A stretch of 64,000 nucleotides of DNA. Origin: Sialis fuliginosa. Lineage: Eukaryota; Arthropoda; Insecta; Megaloptera; Sialidae. The stretch spans positions 35,287,098 to 35,351,097 of the forward strand of contig OY540812.1 in NCBI GenBank assembly GCA_961205875.1, written 5' to 3'. Shown here piece by piece: positions 11,272-23,551 of this stretch. The number at the start of each line of letters is the position of its first letter. Positions within the stretch are counted from its first letter, which is position 1. Position numbers and translations under genes: made by a program. The notes beneath the pieces are model-generated. The model did no database searches. It had not been told where the DNA came from and saw only the letters and a list, made by a program, of their open reading frames with translations.

Positions 11272-11655
11272 GCCACCTCTTCGAAAAACATTTTATAAAC
11301 GTAACTGTCAAATGTACTGTATTAATAGACTTCAAAACTTGGAGGGGCTAATATTTCTGAAACGATGTTTTATGTTTTTATTTAAATGTAATTATTTATG
11401 GATATATTCTCGTGGCCACTTTGATATTATTATAAATATTATTACACAGTTTTTCTTAAGAAAATAAATTGTTATATTTCAATACAAGAGTTAAAAATTA
11501 TTATTTCCAGAAGATATTAAAAATTTAATTTACCTTTTATGATCGGCCCATCAGCAACATCCTAATTCTCTTTTTATCCTGTTGAATAACAAAAAACCCA
11601 CTCACCCACAAATACTTAACCCGCACAGATATCAACTTTACTAATGAGCTGTCGG

Positions 11656-11725
11656 CAGTGACGGATTTAGGCATGGGCAACATGGGCTACTGCCCAGGGC
11701 GGCACTTAACGTAAATCCGCCGCTG
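11656..11725. mobile_element. 70-bp hAT miniature element
   Basis: Ends CAGTGACGGATTTA / TAAATCCGCCGCTG and a perfect 8-bp duplication GCTGTCGG (11648-11655, 11726-11733). One of the smallest elements here; essentially two ends back to back. Confidence 0.8.
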
Positions 11726-11826
11726 GCTGTCGGACTAGTCTAATGCCTGCTGACATTGAGTGTCAAATAAAAATAATGTTATTTTTTTATTTTATTGATT
11801 TATTCATAAACTAACTTATTTTGTAA

Positions 11827-12000
11827 TAGTCGGGGAGGTGAGCGACAAAAATTGCAACTACTTTATTAAGGTTGATTTTTTTATATTACGTCACATTTGT
11901 GGTGTATAGATTCAGCCTGCCGTCAGCTAGTTTCGTTAGTGTTTGGCGCAGGGCGGCTTTATTTTTGTCAAAATGTTGCAACTACTTTATAAAATCTGAA
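11827..12000 (-). mobile_element. Fragment of the TAGTCGGGGAGG Harbinger-type element
   Basis: Inverted relative to 22232-22514 and sharing TAGTCGGGGAGGTGAGCGAC and the CAAATGTGACGTAATAT section. TAA precedes it. The opposite end is missing. Confidence 0.65.
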
Positions 12001-12069
12001 AATTGATACATAACCGCTTATACAATTTTCAATAGATTACATAATAATTCAATCGCACAAATACATATA

Positions 12070-12445
12070 CAGGGTGAGTCATTTTAATTAACGCAGTCAA
12101 ATATCTCGAAAAGTAAGCGAAATTGAGAAATACTTTTCAAACAAAAGTTACTTGATTTCAAGGGGGTCAAACAATGGTGACCTTGCGGTTGACCTTCAAA
12201 CCATTTTCAAGGTCAAATCAAGGTCAACTTTGAGTTTTTAAATGGAAATCTATATTTTTATTGCATATTCGTATTCTACGTGAAAAAATGAGTATCTTTA
12301 GTAGGAAAATTTTTTCATAAAAATGCTTTCTTCTCTTGGTGGAGGGTGCTGTAAGATTTATCAACAAACTCTAATACCTGAAAAAAAGTTGCACCTAATA
12401 GCTCAAACTACTTTTAGCATTACCCAGAAACAACGGCGTGGACGG
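12070..12445. mobile_element. Partial TACAGGGTGAGTCA foldback
   Basis: Left arm matches 44651-45438. It ends abruptly at the AACGGCGTGGACG section, which in the complete copy belongs to the middle of the element, so an internal deletion and loss of the right arm are likely. Confidence 0.65.
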
Positions 12446-12894
12446 GAAAAAGACAAAAAGACTTAAAAAAAACACAACGTAATGAAGTAATTTCAATTGC
12501 TCCATTTACGCGCTGTTTTCATGGATCCAATTAATCGCGTAAATAAAGGGATTACTGTAAAAAAACAAACATTAAATAGTACCAACTAAAAGTACAGTTT
12601 CTCGTTCTATATTAACAACGTAAATGCTTTATAATAGACTTGTGTAACTCACGAACGAACTAGTTCAAAAGAGCACTCCCATACGAGAACTAGAGGAACT
12701 AGTTCGTATGAATGTAAAAAGTTACCCTCTCGCACGCTCAATCAGAAATTTTATTTTCTGATGAGAAAATTTTGCTTTGAAAGAACGCTCACAATTGTTA
12801 AATAACAAAATGATAGAGAGTGTATTTTGTATCTCTTGCTGTTGTTCTTAAATGTAAATTATTTGTCTAACGTTTCCAGAATGTTTCTCGTGCA

Positions 12895-13788
12895 GGGACG
12901 TATTTCTAAATTTTGCGCCCTGGGCGAATATGGTCGGCCGCCCCAGTATATATATTTTTTGAATGCCAAATGAGTTTTGATCAGTTCTCGATGAGTTCTA
13001 GATGTTTCAAAGATAGTTCTTGAGTACAAAAATTATTGGAATACTTTGTACTCTAGAACTATGTTTGAAACATCTAGAACTCATCGAGAACTGTTCAGAA
13101 CTCATCGAAATAAAATCTAAACAGCCAGCATCTCATGTTTCGCGAATATGAGATGCTGAAGGTTATCGAAAAAAATTGTTGTAATACTTTGTACTCAAGA
13201 ACTATGCTTAAAACACATAGAACTCATCGAAAATTGATCAGAATTCTTCGAGAACTGTTCAGAACTCATCTAAAAAAATCTAAACAGCCAGCATCTCATG
13301 TTTCGCGGATATGGGATACTGAAGGTTATCGAAAAAAATTGTTGTAATACTTTGTACTCAATCAAGAACTATGTTTAAAACACATATAACTCATCGAGAA
13401 TTGATCAGAATTCTTCGAGAACTGTTCAGAACTCATCGAAAAAAATCTAAACAGTCAGCATCTCATGTTTCGCGGATATGAGATGCTGACGGATATCGAA
13501 AAAAAATGTTGGAATAGTTTGTACTTTTTGTTTGAACGTTTTTTTCCACAGAACTATTGATAACGAACGTGCAGACTGCGGAACTCTCCGGAATTATAGT
13601 ATTTCGATGCCAAATCGTTGAATTCCGCTGAGATGCTATGGTATACTACGAAAAGTTAGCATCTCATTTTTTCGGAACACTTTTTTTTTTGGAAAAATTA
13701 ACGGAACTATTGTTAAATCTTATATAGAACTATGCTGGATGCGAGCAGAACTGAAGTTTATTTTTGAGATGCTAAGTTCACAGACGTA
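12895..13788. repeat. hAT-like end followed by ~165-bp tandem repeats
   Basis: CAGGGACGTATTTCTAAATT and GCGCCCTGGGCG at 12895 resemble a hAT end. From about 13030 to 13530, three copies of a unit of 163-167 bp contain GAACTCATCGAGAACTG and a small palindrome, AGCATCTCATG...ATATGAGATGCT. The frames open across the repeat reflect its composition, not coding. Confidence 0.7.
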
Positions 13789-14106
13789 TTTCTCTCACTG
13801 TTTTGGAGAAATGTTACACCATTATGTTAATACAGAACGCTCAGTTTGTTTGTTCTGTGATATACTCTACTACTTACTATCCTAATATAACATTAGATTA
13901 TAATATTAGATAATATTACATTTAAATCTTTATATTTTATCGATTTTAGAAAAATCAAAAATCCACAAATAGATACTTATATTTGTTAATTAAAAAAAAT
14001 ATCTATTCGCACCTAAAAACGAATACACTTTCATCTTCAAAAATATATTAAGCCTTTTGATATTTTTATTATTTGATATTTTAATAAAAGTATGCATGAT
14101 TATTTT
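13789..14106. repeat. Displaced 3' flank of gene B
   Basis: Homologous to the sequence directly below genes A, C and D, including AATAAA at 14070-14065. Here it is pushed about 940 bp away from the stop codon by the element at 14107-15044. Confidence 0.8.
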
Positions 14107-15044
14107 CAGTGGCGGCACAAGACCTAAATTTGATGTGGGAAAAATGAATTTGCGAGTTCCCCTGCTGACGCGAGAGGACGGGTTTTAAAGAAAACAAATT
14201 TTTGATTGAAAAAAAAAAGAAGTGGTATAAATTGTGTTTATTTATTTATATTATTTGTAATATACAAAATAGAAAATGTGAAATATTGCTTAGATTTTTA
14301 TTTGTATTCATAAAAAAATTGCAAACATCAATGTACTGGCACCGCTATAAGGTCGGCCGTTTTAAGAGCAAAATATACCTACTGTTTTTTTGTGATTTAT
14401 GGGCCTGTTTTTCGTAATTTCCATATGAACATGTTACTAATAAAATAAGTATTTCATTATTAAATCAATTTAATTACCAAAGTTCACAAATATGGTGTGT
14501 TTTTAAATTATAGCCCTTTATTTTGTTTATGTTTTTTCTCCAGTAATGGATAAAGTAAAATCAATAATTGACACCCAATGATGGACACTTTCTAATAATT
14601 ATAAAATGATAAGCACTACGACACAAAAGTTATAAAATAAGAAATCGTAAACAACACTAATAGTTAGTTTAAATGGTCACCACTATGACACTCATTGGCC
14701 GATTATCGTCAAATTAAGCTGTTTTACAGTTAAGTTCCTATCGATTATGATTCAGTAATGGCAGTAATCAAATATCAACAATAATTTTTAATTGCGTACA
14801 TTTAATTAAACAAGAATCCATCATTGGGGTATGATCCAAGACTAGTGCCAGTACCTTATATGCTTCAATAGATAAAAAAAATTTTAGAGCAAATGTGGTA
14901 ACTATTACTAGATGCTTGCTAGTCGGTGGGTTTTTATCGTTTTTGACGTGTAAATAGAGCTGCCATGGTACGATCGCCAATCTAGGACAAAAAGGTTTTA
15001 AAACCCACTGTATTAATCGTCGCTCACACCTTACGCCGCTTCTG
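14107..15044. mobile_element. hAT-like element inserted at the gene B stop codon
   Basis: Ends CAGTGGCGGCACAAG / CTTACGCCGCTTCTG are imperfect inverted repeats. The 8-bp duplication ATTATTTT (14099-14106, 15045-15052) is perfect. Genes A and D show the empty site GCAT...ATTATTTTGTATATTTG. No transposase frame. On the minus strand it now supplies the gene B 3' UTR; ATTAAA at 14806-14801 could act as a polyadenylation signal. Confidence 0.85.
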
Positions 15045-15045
15045 A

Positions 15046-15310
15046 TTATTTTGTATATTTGTCAACATATGGATGGTTTTTAATATATTCCAAGGCTCTC
15101 TGGATCGCTTCTGGTATTGGAGGAGGCGTAGGCAAATGAGCTCCTTGAGGTTGAAAACCGTTTTCATTAGCTATGTAACTTAATTCTATCAGCGTGCCAT
15201 CTGGTGCAGTATAGCTATACGAGCCTGATACTTCTATCACCGACTTGTCTGGACCTAACTGACGAATATGGCCTTGTTCTTGAACAGATATTCCATTATC
15301 CGATTCGAAA
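15046..15310 (-). CDS. Gene B exon 3: RR-1 domain and stop
   Basis: 265 bp, acceptor ACAG directly above 15310, split Ser codon as in the other copies. The stop TAA at 15048-15046 lies inside the 8-bp target duplication (15045-15052) of the element at 14107-15044. The insertion preserved the stop but replaced everything after it. Confidence 0.92.
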
Positions 15311-18300
15311 CTGTAAAAAAAGAATATCAATAATTGCATTTTTCATTTAATGCAATTTCAAATTACTTGTGAAGACTACTAATAAGTATCAGGTGGAACA
15401 AACTTGAACAGTTGATTTAGAAAAATATTTTAAGCAAAAAAGTTTAGATGAATGTGTCCAGAAATTCTATGTGAAGGAACTACAGACCCCCAAAGATTTT
15501 ACCCAAAATTAGTTTTTATTTAATATCTGGTTTAATACTAACATTTCCAGTATCAACCAATAATTATTTAGACCTGAGGTGTATAGGGCCAAAGAGCCCT
15601 TCGATTTTTAATTAGTATTTTTTTGTTCTTTTATTTTTTCCGTTTAGCACTTTTATTAGATTATATGACACAAAAAACATAAAAATATACTTTACTGATT
15701 AATCATCGGATTAACCGTTTATGAGTAATACGACAGTAAATATATTACTGCAGAATTTCACTTAATACGGATGCTTCTAAAAAAAAGATTACAATCTTAT
15801 AGGTATAGATACAACTAGTGTAAACAAATTTAACAGTAAATCAAGGATGTAATTTTAAGCAAAAAGTGAATCTATGTCCAGAAATTCTTCGTGAGGGAGC
15901 TACAGTCTTTTTCCCAAAATTTGTGTTTAGTTAATAACAGTTATGAAATTTCATACACAGTTTGGTATTAATAAGTGTTATTGATTTTCAGTATCAAATA
16001 ATAATAATAATTTAAACCAGGGGTGTATTGGGGCAGTGAGCCCGCCGAATTTTATCAAGTAATTTTTTTATCTTTAATTTTTTTCAGAGTTGGGTTTTTG
16101 ATTGTATGATACAAAAAACACAAAAATATACTTTGTTCATTTGTCATAAGATCAACCGTTTTCGAGAAATATCAAAAAATAAAGTACTGCAGAATTTTAC
16201 TTAATACGAATGCTTCAAATTACAAAAAATAAGTTTATATTCTTGTTCTTTAACTAAAAATAAGATAAAAAGTTAATATAAATATACCTCCTAAAACTTA
16301 TCATCATAGAAGTTATAGCCAGTTGTATTTCTGTTACACGTATTTTACTAACACGATTAAAAGACGAAACTATAAATGGCTGTTTGTTGTTAAAAATGCA
16401 GTTTTGACGGTATATTTATATTAACTTTTCTTCTTATTTTTAATTATAGAACAAGAATATAAACTTATTTATTGTAAATTGAAGCACTCGTATTAAGTAA
16501 AATTCTGCAGAAGGTACTTATTTTTTCTATATTTTAGAAAACGGTTGACCGTATGATAATTGAACAAAGTATATTTTTATTAAGTATTTTTTTGTTCTTG
16601 AATTTTTTCCTGTAGAAGATTATATGATACAAAATACATAAAAATATACTTTGTTCATTTGTCATACTATAATCAACCGTTTTCGAAAAAAAGAAAGTAG
16701 GTACTGCAGAATTTCACTTAATACGGATGCTTCAAATTACACTATGTTCTATGATTAAAAATAAAATAAAAAGATAATGTAAATATACCTCCAAAACTCC
16801 ATTTTTAACAAACATAGTTTCGTTTTTTCTCATGTTAGTAAAATACGTGTAACAGTAATACAACTGGCTATAATTCTATGATGATAAGTATAAGGAGGTA
16901 TATTTATATTAATTTTTCATCTTATTTTTAATTATAGAACAAGAAAATTTACTTATTTAGTGTAATTTGAAGCATCCGTATTAAGTAAAATTCTGCAGTA
17001 GGTACTTTCTTTTTGTCGATATTTTTCGAAAACCATAGTTATGAAATTTGATACAGGGTTTAGTATTAATAAAATTAAATGCTATATATATCCAGTAACA
17101 ACCAATAGTAATTTTGACCAGGGTTGTATGGGCCCAAGAGGCCGGTCGATTTTTATCCAGTATTTTTTGTTCTTCAATTGTTTCCTTAGTTAAAAATTTG
17201 AATAAGACTGTATGAGACAAAATACACAAAAATATACTTTGCTCATTTATCATAGGATAAACCGCTTACGAGCAATATCGATGCAAAAGAAAGCATGCAG
17301 AATATTACTTAATACGGATGCTTCAAATGAAACAAAATAAATTTATATTTCTGTTCTTTGATTAAAGGTAAGAAAAAAGTTCATGTACATATATCACCTA
17401 ATACGTGTCCTATTAGACCTATAGCCAATTCTATTAATGTTGCTAGTAATTTACTAACATAACTAGAAAGCGATACTTAAAATGGCTATTTGTTGGTAAG
17501 GATGAATTTTTGGAGGTATATTTTTATTATCTTTTTATCTTATTTTTTATAATAGAACAAGAATATAAAAATATTTTTTGTAATTTGAAGCATCCGTATT
17601 AAGTAAAATTCTGCATCCTTCTTTTGCATCCATATTTGTCATAAACGGTTTATCCTATGATAAATGAGCAAAGTATATTTTTGTGTATTTTGTGCCATAC
17701 AATCTTATTCAAATGTCTAATTCAGGAAAAAATTAAAGAACAAAAAAATACTAGATAAAAATCGATGGGCCCACTGACCCCATACAGCCCTGATCTAAAT
17801 TATAATTGTTCAATACTGGAAATCGATAACATTTATTAATACTAAACCCTGTATCAAATTTCATAACTTTAGCATAATGGGGTCTCCAGATATTAAATAA
17901 AAACTAATTTTGAATAAAATCTTTGGAGGACTGTAGCCCCCTTACGAAAAATTTCCGGACACATGTTCATATAATGTTTTTTGCTTAAAATATGTCTCTT
18001 AATTTACTGTTCAAGTTTGGCACGACAGCACTGAATCACCGTGTATAGACATAGGTTAGTACGTATTTTATATGTGCATAGATACCTTTGATGATAGTTT
18101 CCTGCTGGATGTAAATCAAAGTTCTGTTTCAATATTTTAGCATCTTGTCTTGCTAGTTGTGGAACGAGATGTGATGGTCGTGTTGGAGGTGGTCGTGGTC
18201 GTGTTGGAGGTGGTAATGGTCGTCTTGTAGTTGTTGGTGGTACCCTCGCAGACGATCTTCTAATCGTTGTATCTGGTTTTGCCTGTATTCCTCTGAATAA

Positions 18301-21300
18301 TGATGGCGAAGCTAAAATATAATCCGAAGAAGTACCAAGAAACAATGGTAATTGAGGTTTCTCCAGAGATAAACTAATATCATTGTATGTTGATTGGACA
18401 ATATGTTTGACGTCACACTGAGCATGATAAATGGTCAATATGACCAACGTTATAACCTGTAAAAGTACAATATATTAACTAGAAGTTATTATTTCACATA
18501 TACATGGCATGGCAGTGGTGTAGCAAGCATAATTGCCGCCCGGGGTACGATATCTTTTTGGCGCCTCCAAAAATAAGAAAATAAAAAATAATAATAATTT
18601 TATAATAAATCTGAGTTGAAATTGGTGTAATTAAAAAAAAAAAAAAAAAGGTCTTCAGCTCTTTATAAATTAGGTTATGCTATGCGGTTTAAAAGGTTAA
18701 GGGCCATTTGGCGCCCTTCTGTAAGTGGTGCCCGGGGCATGATAGACCCCCTTGCCCCCCCCCCCTCGCTACGCCACTGTGGCATGGGTATACACTAGGT
18801 TGGGTCAAATTGTATGGAAGGAATTTTACCGACCTCGGCTACCCCCCTACGTGAAAGTACTCTCAATTCTAAACGCCCATGGAACTATATCTCTACATTT
18901 AACTTTAGTTCGCCGCATTTTTGATTGAAAAGTTTAAGTTTGATCCCTTGAATTCAATATGTATGTATTTTTTTATTATACTATATTATATGCAAAAAAT
19001 AAAGAAGTACAGGGAAGAATTTCCATATACTCGATGAAATCAAAGTTTAAAATTCAGTAGTGGCGTCAAATGAACATCATATTCGGAATTATCGTGCCGA
19101 AAAACGCATAGGATGATATTTTGCAGTATCGTAGTAAAAAAAATTTTCAGGGGGGGATAAATGCATATGGGTTAAATTTTTTAAAGGTATTTTGAACTGA
19201 TGTTTTCTCAAAACATACGTTTTTAAAAAATATTGAATATTTCGGAGGGGGGGGGGTCGACCCCAAAACCCCCCCCGTTACTATGCCACTGGTATTTTGT
19301 TTGGGTAAAATCAAAAAAACTTTGAAGTTTGTTTCCAAAACAGACGCCAGGTGGCGCTCAAGAAAAAAATAGAAGTCAAATTTGGAAACTTCGTGTTTTG
19401 CTTAAAAAAATTAATGAAAAATTGTAAATTTTATGTTTATTAACACTTAATATTTTTAATCAAAAATGCGACGAACTAAAGTTGAATGTAGAGGTATTTT
19501 TTCTTAGAATTGAGAGTACTTTCACCAGGGCCGTAACTAGTGGCTCGGGGGCCCTGGGGCAGCAGGTGATCGAGGGGCCTCCCCTTATAAAATTTTTTTT
19601 GACAATTTTGAAGTATGTGACTATTTTCGAAAAAATAAGTTTTTCAATAAAAATGTGAATACTTTCAAATTTTAATTTTTAATATTTTTTGTTAACAAAG
19701 AAAATTACACCAGTACCTAAATACATTTTTTGAAAAAACAAACAATAATTTTTCATATCGAGCTGCATAAAACTCAATTTATAGTGCAGTCATCTTAGCG
19801 AAAAATTTTGTACCTTGTTGAAAAAACGACCATTTTTATGGTTTTTCGTGTTCGATTTTTTTTAAATATCTCTTCTATTGACCGGATTGCAAAAATAAAA
19901 AATCATTTTAAAATTCATGTTATGAATTTCCCTATAAAACTAAATTTAAAAAAAATTTATTACAGAACCTATTTATAACGACCAATAAAATCGAATTTAA
20001 TAAAATGTTGGGGAAAGATATTCCTTACGATTATAAATATGTAAGTGTGACAAGTTCCAAATCAAAACGGCTAAAATACATTTAAAAATAAAAATTGACT
20101 CGTTGATATCTTGTAAGCAACAAAGGGACATTCTTTTTTTGTAAATTTTTTTGTACTATGCGATGGCGCTAAAGATAATTCTATAAATGTATTAAACAAT
20201 TTTTTTTCGAGTTTTTGTTTTTGAAAAATTTTCTCCGTATTGAATCAAAATGAGTTTAACTCAAAACTTTTTTAATCCAATTTCGTAAAAAATATCTTCC
20301 TTTCTCGGGGCTCCTCTAAGCTCGGGGTAGTTACGGCCCTGACTTTCACGTAGGGGGGTAGCCGAGGTCGGTTGGAAAATTGGCCCACTTAGTATACACG
20401 TATAATTCACAAATCCGTGTATTAAGTGGGAACATTTATGAGTAGACGGCGAACAAAATAGGTGAATTTTGGGAATTATTATCTCAAAAACTATTTGTTC
20501 GATTTCATCCAGGTTTATTTTATTCTAAAGTATACATATACCGGGTGTTCCAGACCACTTGTCCACTATGTTTTACGCCTAAACTATTGAAGATAGAGTT
20601 TTATGATGAAAAATTTACTATATATATCGACCCTAAAGAATTTCAGGAAAATATTTTCAACCTCCTAAAACTCCCTCTTGGGGGGTAGATTGAGGGGTAG
20701 GTGTCTGTTTCTCAGCAAAATCAAATGGAACGGTATATCCAAAAGTAGATAATTTTAAAGATCATAAAAAAGTAAGAAACTTTTGTAGCGAAAAATTTTT
20801 CATACATTCAATTGTTTAGAAAATATTATATTAGACTTGTTCCCAAATTTTAGGGTTTTTCTGAAAGTGCTCTAGTTTCGTTAAATGTTAATGAAATATT
20901 ATTTTAAAATTTTTACTTGAAAGTAGAAATAACGAACTTTTTAATGATGTATGAATATTTGAAATTTGGATAGTTTAAAGTGTCATACACGACATATCAA
21001 AAATGCAAAACTACATTGGGGATAGTTCAAAAATTTTAAATGGAATGATATATCAATTAATATCTACTTTATCTTAAAAAATATATTTAAATAAACAACT
21101 TTTGTTAAGAAAATTTTAAATTTAAAATTATATATTTTTTTAAATAAAAACACGAATGCGCAACAGAAAATAAATGCACGACGTTACCAAATTTTATTTT
21201 ATATCAAGGTTATCTTGATTTTATACTATACTTTTTTCTAACACATAGACCTTGTTTCTCCACAAGAAATCGTAAGTTAATGAATTGTTTAAAACTCTAA

Positions 21301-23481
21301 CCTTGGGTTGCATAAAGCAAAATTAATCATAATTAGTTAATCAGTTGTTTTCAAACCATTATTACGTCGATTCTAAAAAACAATAACGGTTATGATAAAT
21401 ATTATAAGGTAAAAAATTATCATATTTAGTGAATTGTTCATTCACAAATTGAGATTAAGTTAAGAATTAACATTAATTATGGTTTGAAAACAACCGATTA
21501 ACTAATCGTGGTTAATTTTGCTTTATGCAACCCAAGGTAAGAAACTAACAATACAACAATTTAAAAACAGTTGAGAATATCGATGTTTTATAAACAATTT
21601 CTATATGTAGTACATATCTACTTTATAAGCAAAAATATTCAATATAATTTAGGTAATCAATTATCTTAAATCTTACTTAATATTAAGTATACTGCACATT
21701 TACACTACATTAAATAATTTACGATTAAAATTATATTATAAAATAGATTCAGTTAAATAAAAAGTAAGTTTATAACGTTAACTTTATGGAAAAAAGTTTT
21801 CTACAAAAATGTATTGCATAATTATTAATACAATAATTTCATACCACAGAAATGACGTGATTGACCCGATTTTCAAAATATTTTTTATTATACCGTTATT
21901 TACCTAACCACCATGTAATATTGTTATTATATACGCAATATTTTTATTCCAAAAGCCATATTTTTTTTTATTTGCTGGTAATTGAATATTAAATAATTTA
22001 TTTTAATTTATTAAATTATTTAGGGGGCTGACTAAACATTTTGTGACGTCGATTATTTTTAAGAAAATACAATTTTCAATTTGGTCTTCTTACGTATTAA
22101 TTAATTTCATAAAATAATATTTTTACTATCTTTATTTTAGAGTACATAGGTAGTTTTTCTAGATTGCAAAGGTAAAAATAAAACATGAAATATTATATGT
22201 AACGAAATTCTAATTAACCGATCGGGCTTTATAGTCCAAGAGGTGAGTGACAACTTAACGAGTTTAACGCGCTGCTGACGCGCCCGGTTGCAAGATTTTG
22301 AAGGCTGATTATGATAAAAGGGGTTCTTACTTAGTATACTGCTTACAAATAAATTTTCAGATTTTATAAAGTAGTTGCAACATTTTTACAAAAATAAAGC
22401 CGCCCCTGCGCCAAACGCTAACGAAACTAGCTGACTGACGGCAGGCTGCATCTCTATACCACAAATGTGACGTAATATCAAAAAATCAGCCTTTGTCGCT
22501 CACCTCCCCGACTATTAATTTTAACACGTTGTTTTGCACACTAACAGTTATCATATTACCTACGGTTATTTATTTTTATTAATAATTTCTTATTTTTTCT
22601 CGATTTTCAACGAAAAAAGACACGATTTTTGCCAATTTTTTACAAGTGCACCATTCTATTTTTAATTAATATAAATGTTTAATTCTAGATCAGCGGTTTT
22701 TAAATTTATGTAGTCTTAAACAATTATTTTTCAGGGACCCTCTTCCTGCAGGCGTTATTTAAAAAAAAATTAACAACCTTATTTTTTTGCTCTATACTTA
22801 CAATTTTTGCTTTTCAACTACAATGATCTTTGTTATTTGCTCTACATTTCTTACATTTTTTGCATTATTACTGCAATGACCTTTTTTCGACACATTTTAT
22901 TATTTTATTTATTTATTATACATTTTTTCAATTTTTTGCACTACACAAATTAGCTTTTACTACTGCAGGAATAAGCTACAACTCTACACACTAAAATAAC
23001 CCCTGCCTCCCTGACAGAAAAACAAAGAAGGTCGTTAGATAACTTATCATTGCTAAATATAAATGTAAAAAAGTAATTTATGCCAAATATGTTTCACGGA
23101 CCCTAGTTTAAGAACCGCTGTTCTAGATAATACTTTAGTGACAAAATCATTGCAAGTGGAGATGTACTTTCCACCACTCACCAACGTTTTTTTCGAGGAA
23201 TCCACTTGACACCAAAATACATAAATAAAGTATTAAACAAAACTAAAAAAATAATTTTTGTATAATTTAAGATGCAAATAAAAACATATAAAAAGTCTGA
23301 AAAGATTATATTTTATTTTGTTACAAAAAAACCCCTGAAATAAGCTCAAACTTTTAGGCTTAACACCGCAATACTGCCTTAACAGAACAAAAATCGATAA
23401 CAGAATCATACATTGAATTTATTTATTAATCACCACAATTAAATACACATTATTAATAAAGCAACGTACCAATTTCAACAT
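15046..23481 (-). CDS. Gene B: RR-1 cuticular protein, 3 exons, 215 aa (short spacer)
   Basis: Second array member. CDS = join of 23470-23481, 18086-18456 and 15046-15310 on the minus strand. Signal peptide MLKLVITLVILTIYHAQC. The spacer is the shortest of the four: it lacks the ~24-residue Gln/Pro repeat entirely and keeps only a PPPTRPRPPPTRP-type stretch before the shared SHLVPQLARQDAKIL segment. RR-1 consensus at residues 157-182. Two RR-1 region residues differ from A/C/D (EQGHIR for EQGDIR, KSVIEV for KSVLEV). A hAT-like element sits exactly at the stop codon, so the 3' UTR differs from its sisters. Introns are 2.8 and 5.0 kb, both full of transposons. The frame is intact. Confidence 0.91.
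15311..18085 (-). other. Gene B intron 2
   Basis: Filled with TACAGG-type foldback sequence in both orientations: an ATCAGGTGGAACAAACTTGA end near 15389, an arm with ACTAGTGTAAACAAATTTAA near 15812, and a TTTGGCACGACAGCACTGAA right end at about 18043. Confidence 0.7.
18086..18456 (-). CDS. Gene B exon 2: signal peptide remainder and short spacer
   Basis: 371 bp (123 codons plus 2 bases). Acceptor and donor are identical to gene A. It is 168-246 bp shorter than in the sister copies, always by whole codons, because the Gln/Pro repeat section is missing. Confidence 0.91.
18513..18779. mobile_element. hAT element, 267 bp
   Basis: CAGTGGTGTAGC / GCTACGCCACTG ends with a perfect 8-bp duplication TGGCATGG (18505-18512, 18780-18787). 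Genes A, C and D have the single site ATGGCATGGGTAT. Confidence 0.85.
19124..19291. mobile_element. 168-bp hAT miniature, shared with gene C
   Basis: CAGTATCGTAGTAA / TTACTATGCCACTG ends, flanked by ATATTTTG and GTATTTTG. The gene D copy (near 62239) has the single uninterrupted GTATTTTG, so it is the empty site. The same insertion is present in gene C at 41091-41257. Confidence 0.8.
19526..20341. mobile_element. CAGGGCCGTAACTA hAT element, 816 bp
   Basis: Ends CAGGGCCGTAACTAG / GTAGTTACGGCCCTG and a perfect 8-bp duplication ACTTTCAC (19518-19525, 20342-20349). The equivalent sites in gene C (near 41500) and gene D (near 62475) are empty. Confidence 0.88.
21301..21537. mobile_element. TAA-flanked hairpin element, 237 bp
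   Basis: Inverted ends CCTTGGGTTGCATAAAGCAA, flanked by TAA on both sides. Absent from the paralogous position near 45613 in gene C. The 3-bp TAA duplication suggests the PIF/Harbinger (Tourist) class. Confidence 0.75.
22232..22514. mobile_element. TTA-flanked Harbinger-type element, 283 bp
   Basis: Ends TAGTCCAAGAGGTGAGTGAC / GTCGCTCACCTCCCCGACTA, flanked by TTA (22229-22231, 22515-22517). Gene C at 47551-47575 reads CGGGCTTTAATTTTAAC, the exact empty site. Confidence 0.82.
22691..23120. mobile_element. SPIN/Charlie-like hAT element, 430 bp
   Basis: CAGCGGTTTTTAAATT / AGTTTAAGAACCGCTG ends and a perfect 8-bp duplication TTCTAGAT (22683-22690, 23121-23128). The same insertion exists in gene C (about 47738-48185), so it predates the split of these two units. 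Confidence 0.82.
23470..23481 (-). CDS. Gene B exon 1 coding part (MLKL)
   Basis: ATGTTGAAATTG followed by GTACGT donor, identical to gene A exon 1. It is separated from exon 2 by a 5.0-kb intron. Confidence 0.86.
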
Positions 23482-23551
23482 GTTATCACTTATTCCATGT
23501 AAACAATACAATATAATATTGAAGGTGATTGAGTGATCTTTCTATTTTATA
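23482..23551 (-). promoter_or_regulatory. Gene B core promoter, 5' UTR and two-codon uORF
   Basis: TATAAAATA at 23551-23543, predicted start near 23520, uORF ATG GAA TAA at 23498-23490. Almost the same bases as in genes A and C. Confidence 0.79.

Larger units (their letters stand above)
18789..20396. mobile_element. Foldback with CGGCTACCCCCCTACGTGAA arms, carrying nested elements
   Basis: Left arm TACACTAGGTTGGGTC...ACCTCGGCTACCCCCCTACG is answered by the inverted arm ending near 20396. Related copies are at 39604-41554 (gene C) and from 61914 (gene D). The copy here is interrupted by 19124-19291 and 19526-20341. Confidence 0.7.
18457..23469 (-). other. Gene B intron 1
   Basis: Contains the hAT element 18513-18779, the TACACTAGG foldback with its nested elements (18789-20396), half of a TACCGGGTGTTCC foldback (20541 to about 21130), a TAA-flanked miniature element (21301-21537), a Harbinger-type element (22232-22514) and a SPIN-like hAT (22691-23120). 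Confidence 0.75.

Noticed and set aside
13030..13530. CRISPR-like alternation of repeats
   Set aside because: Units of ~165 bp are repeated throughout, without distinct spacers, in a eukaryotic genome.
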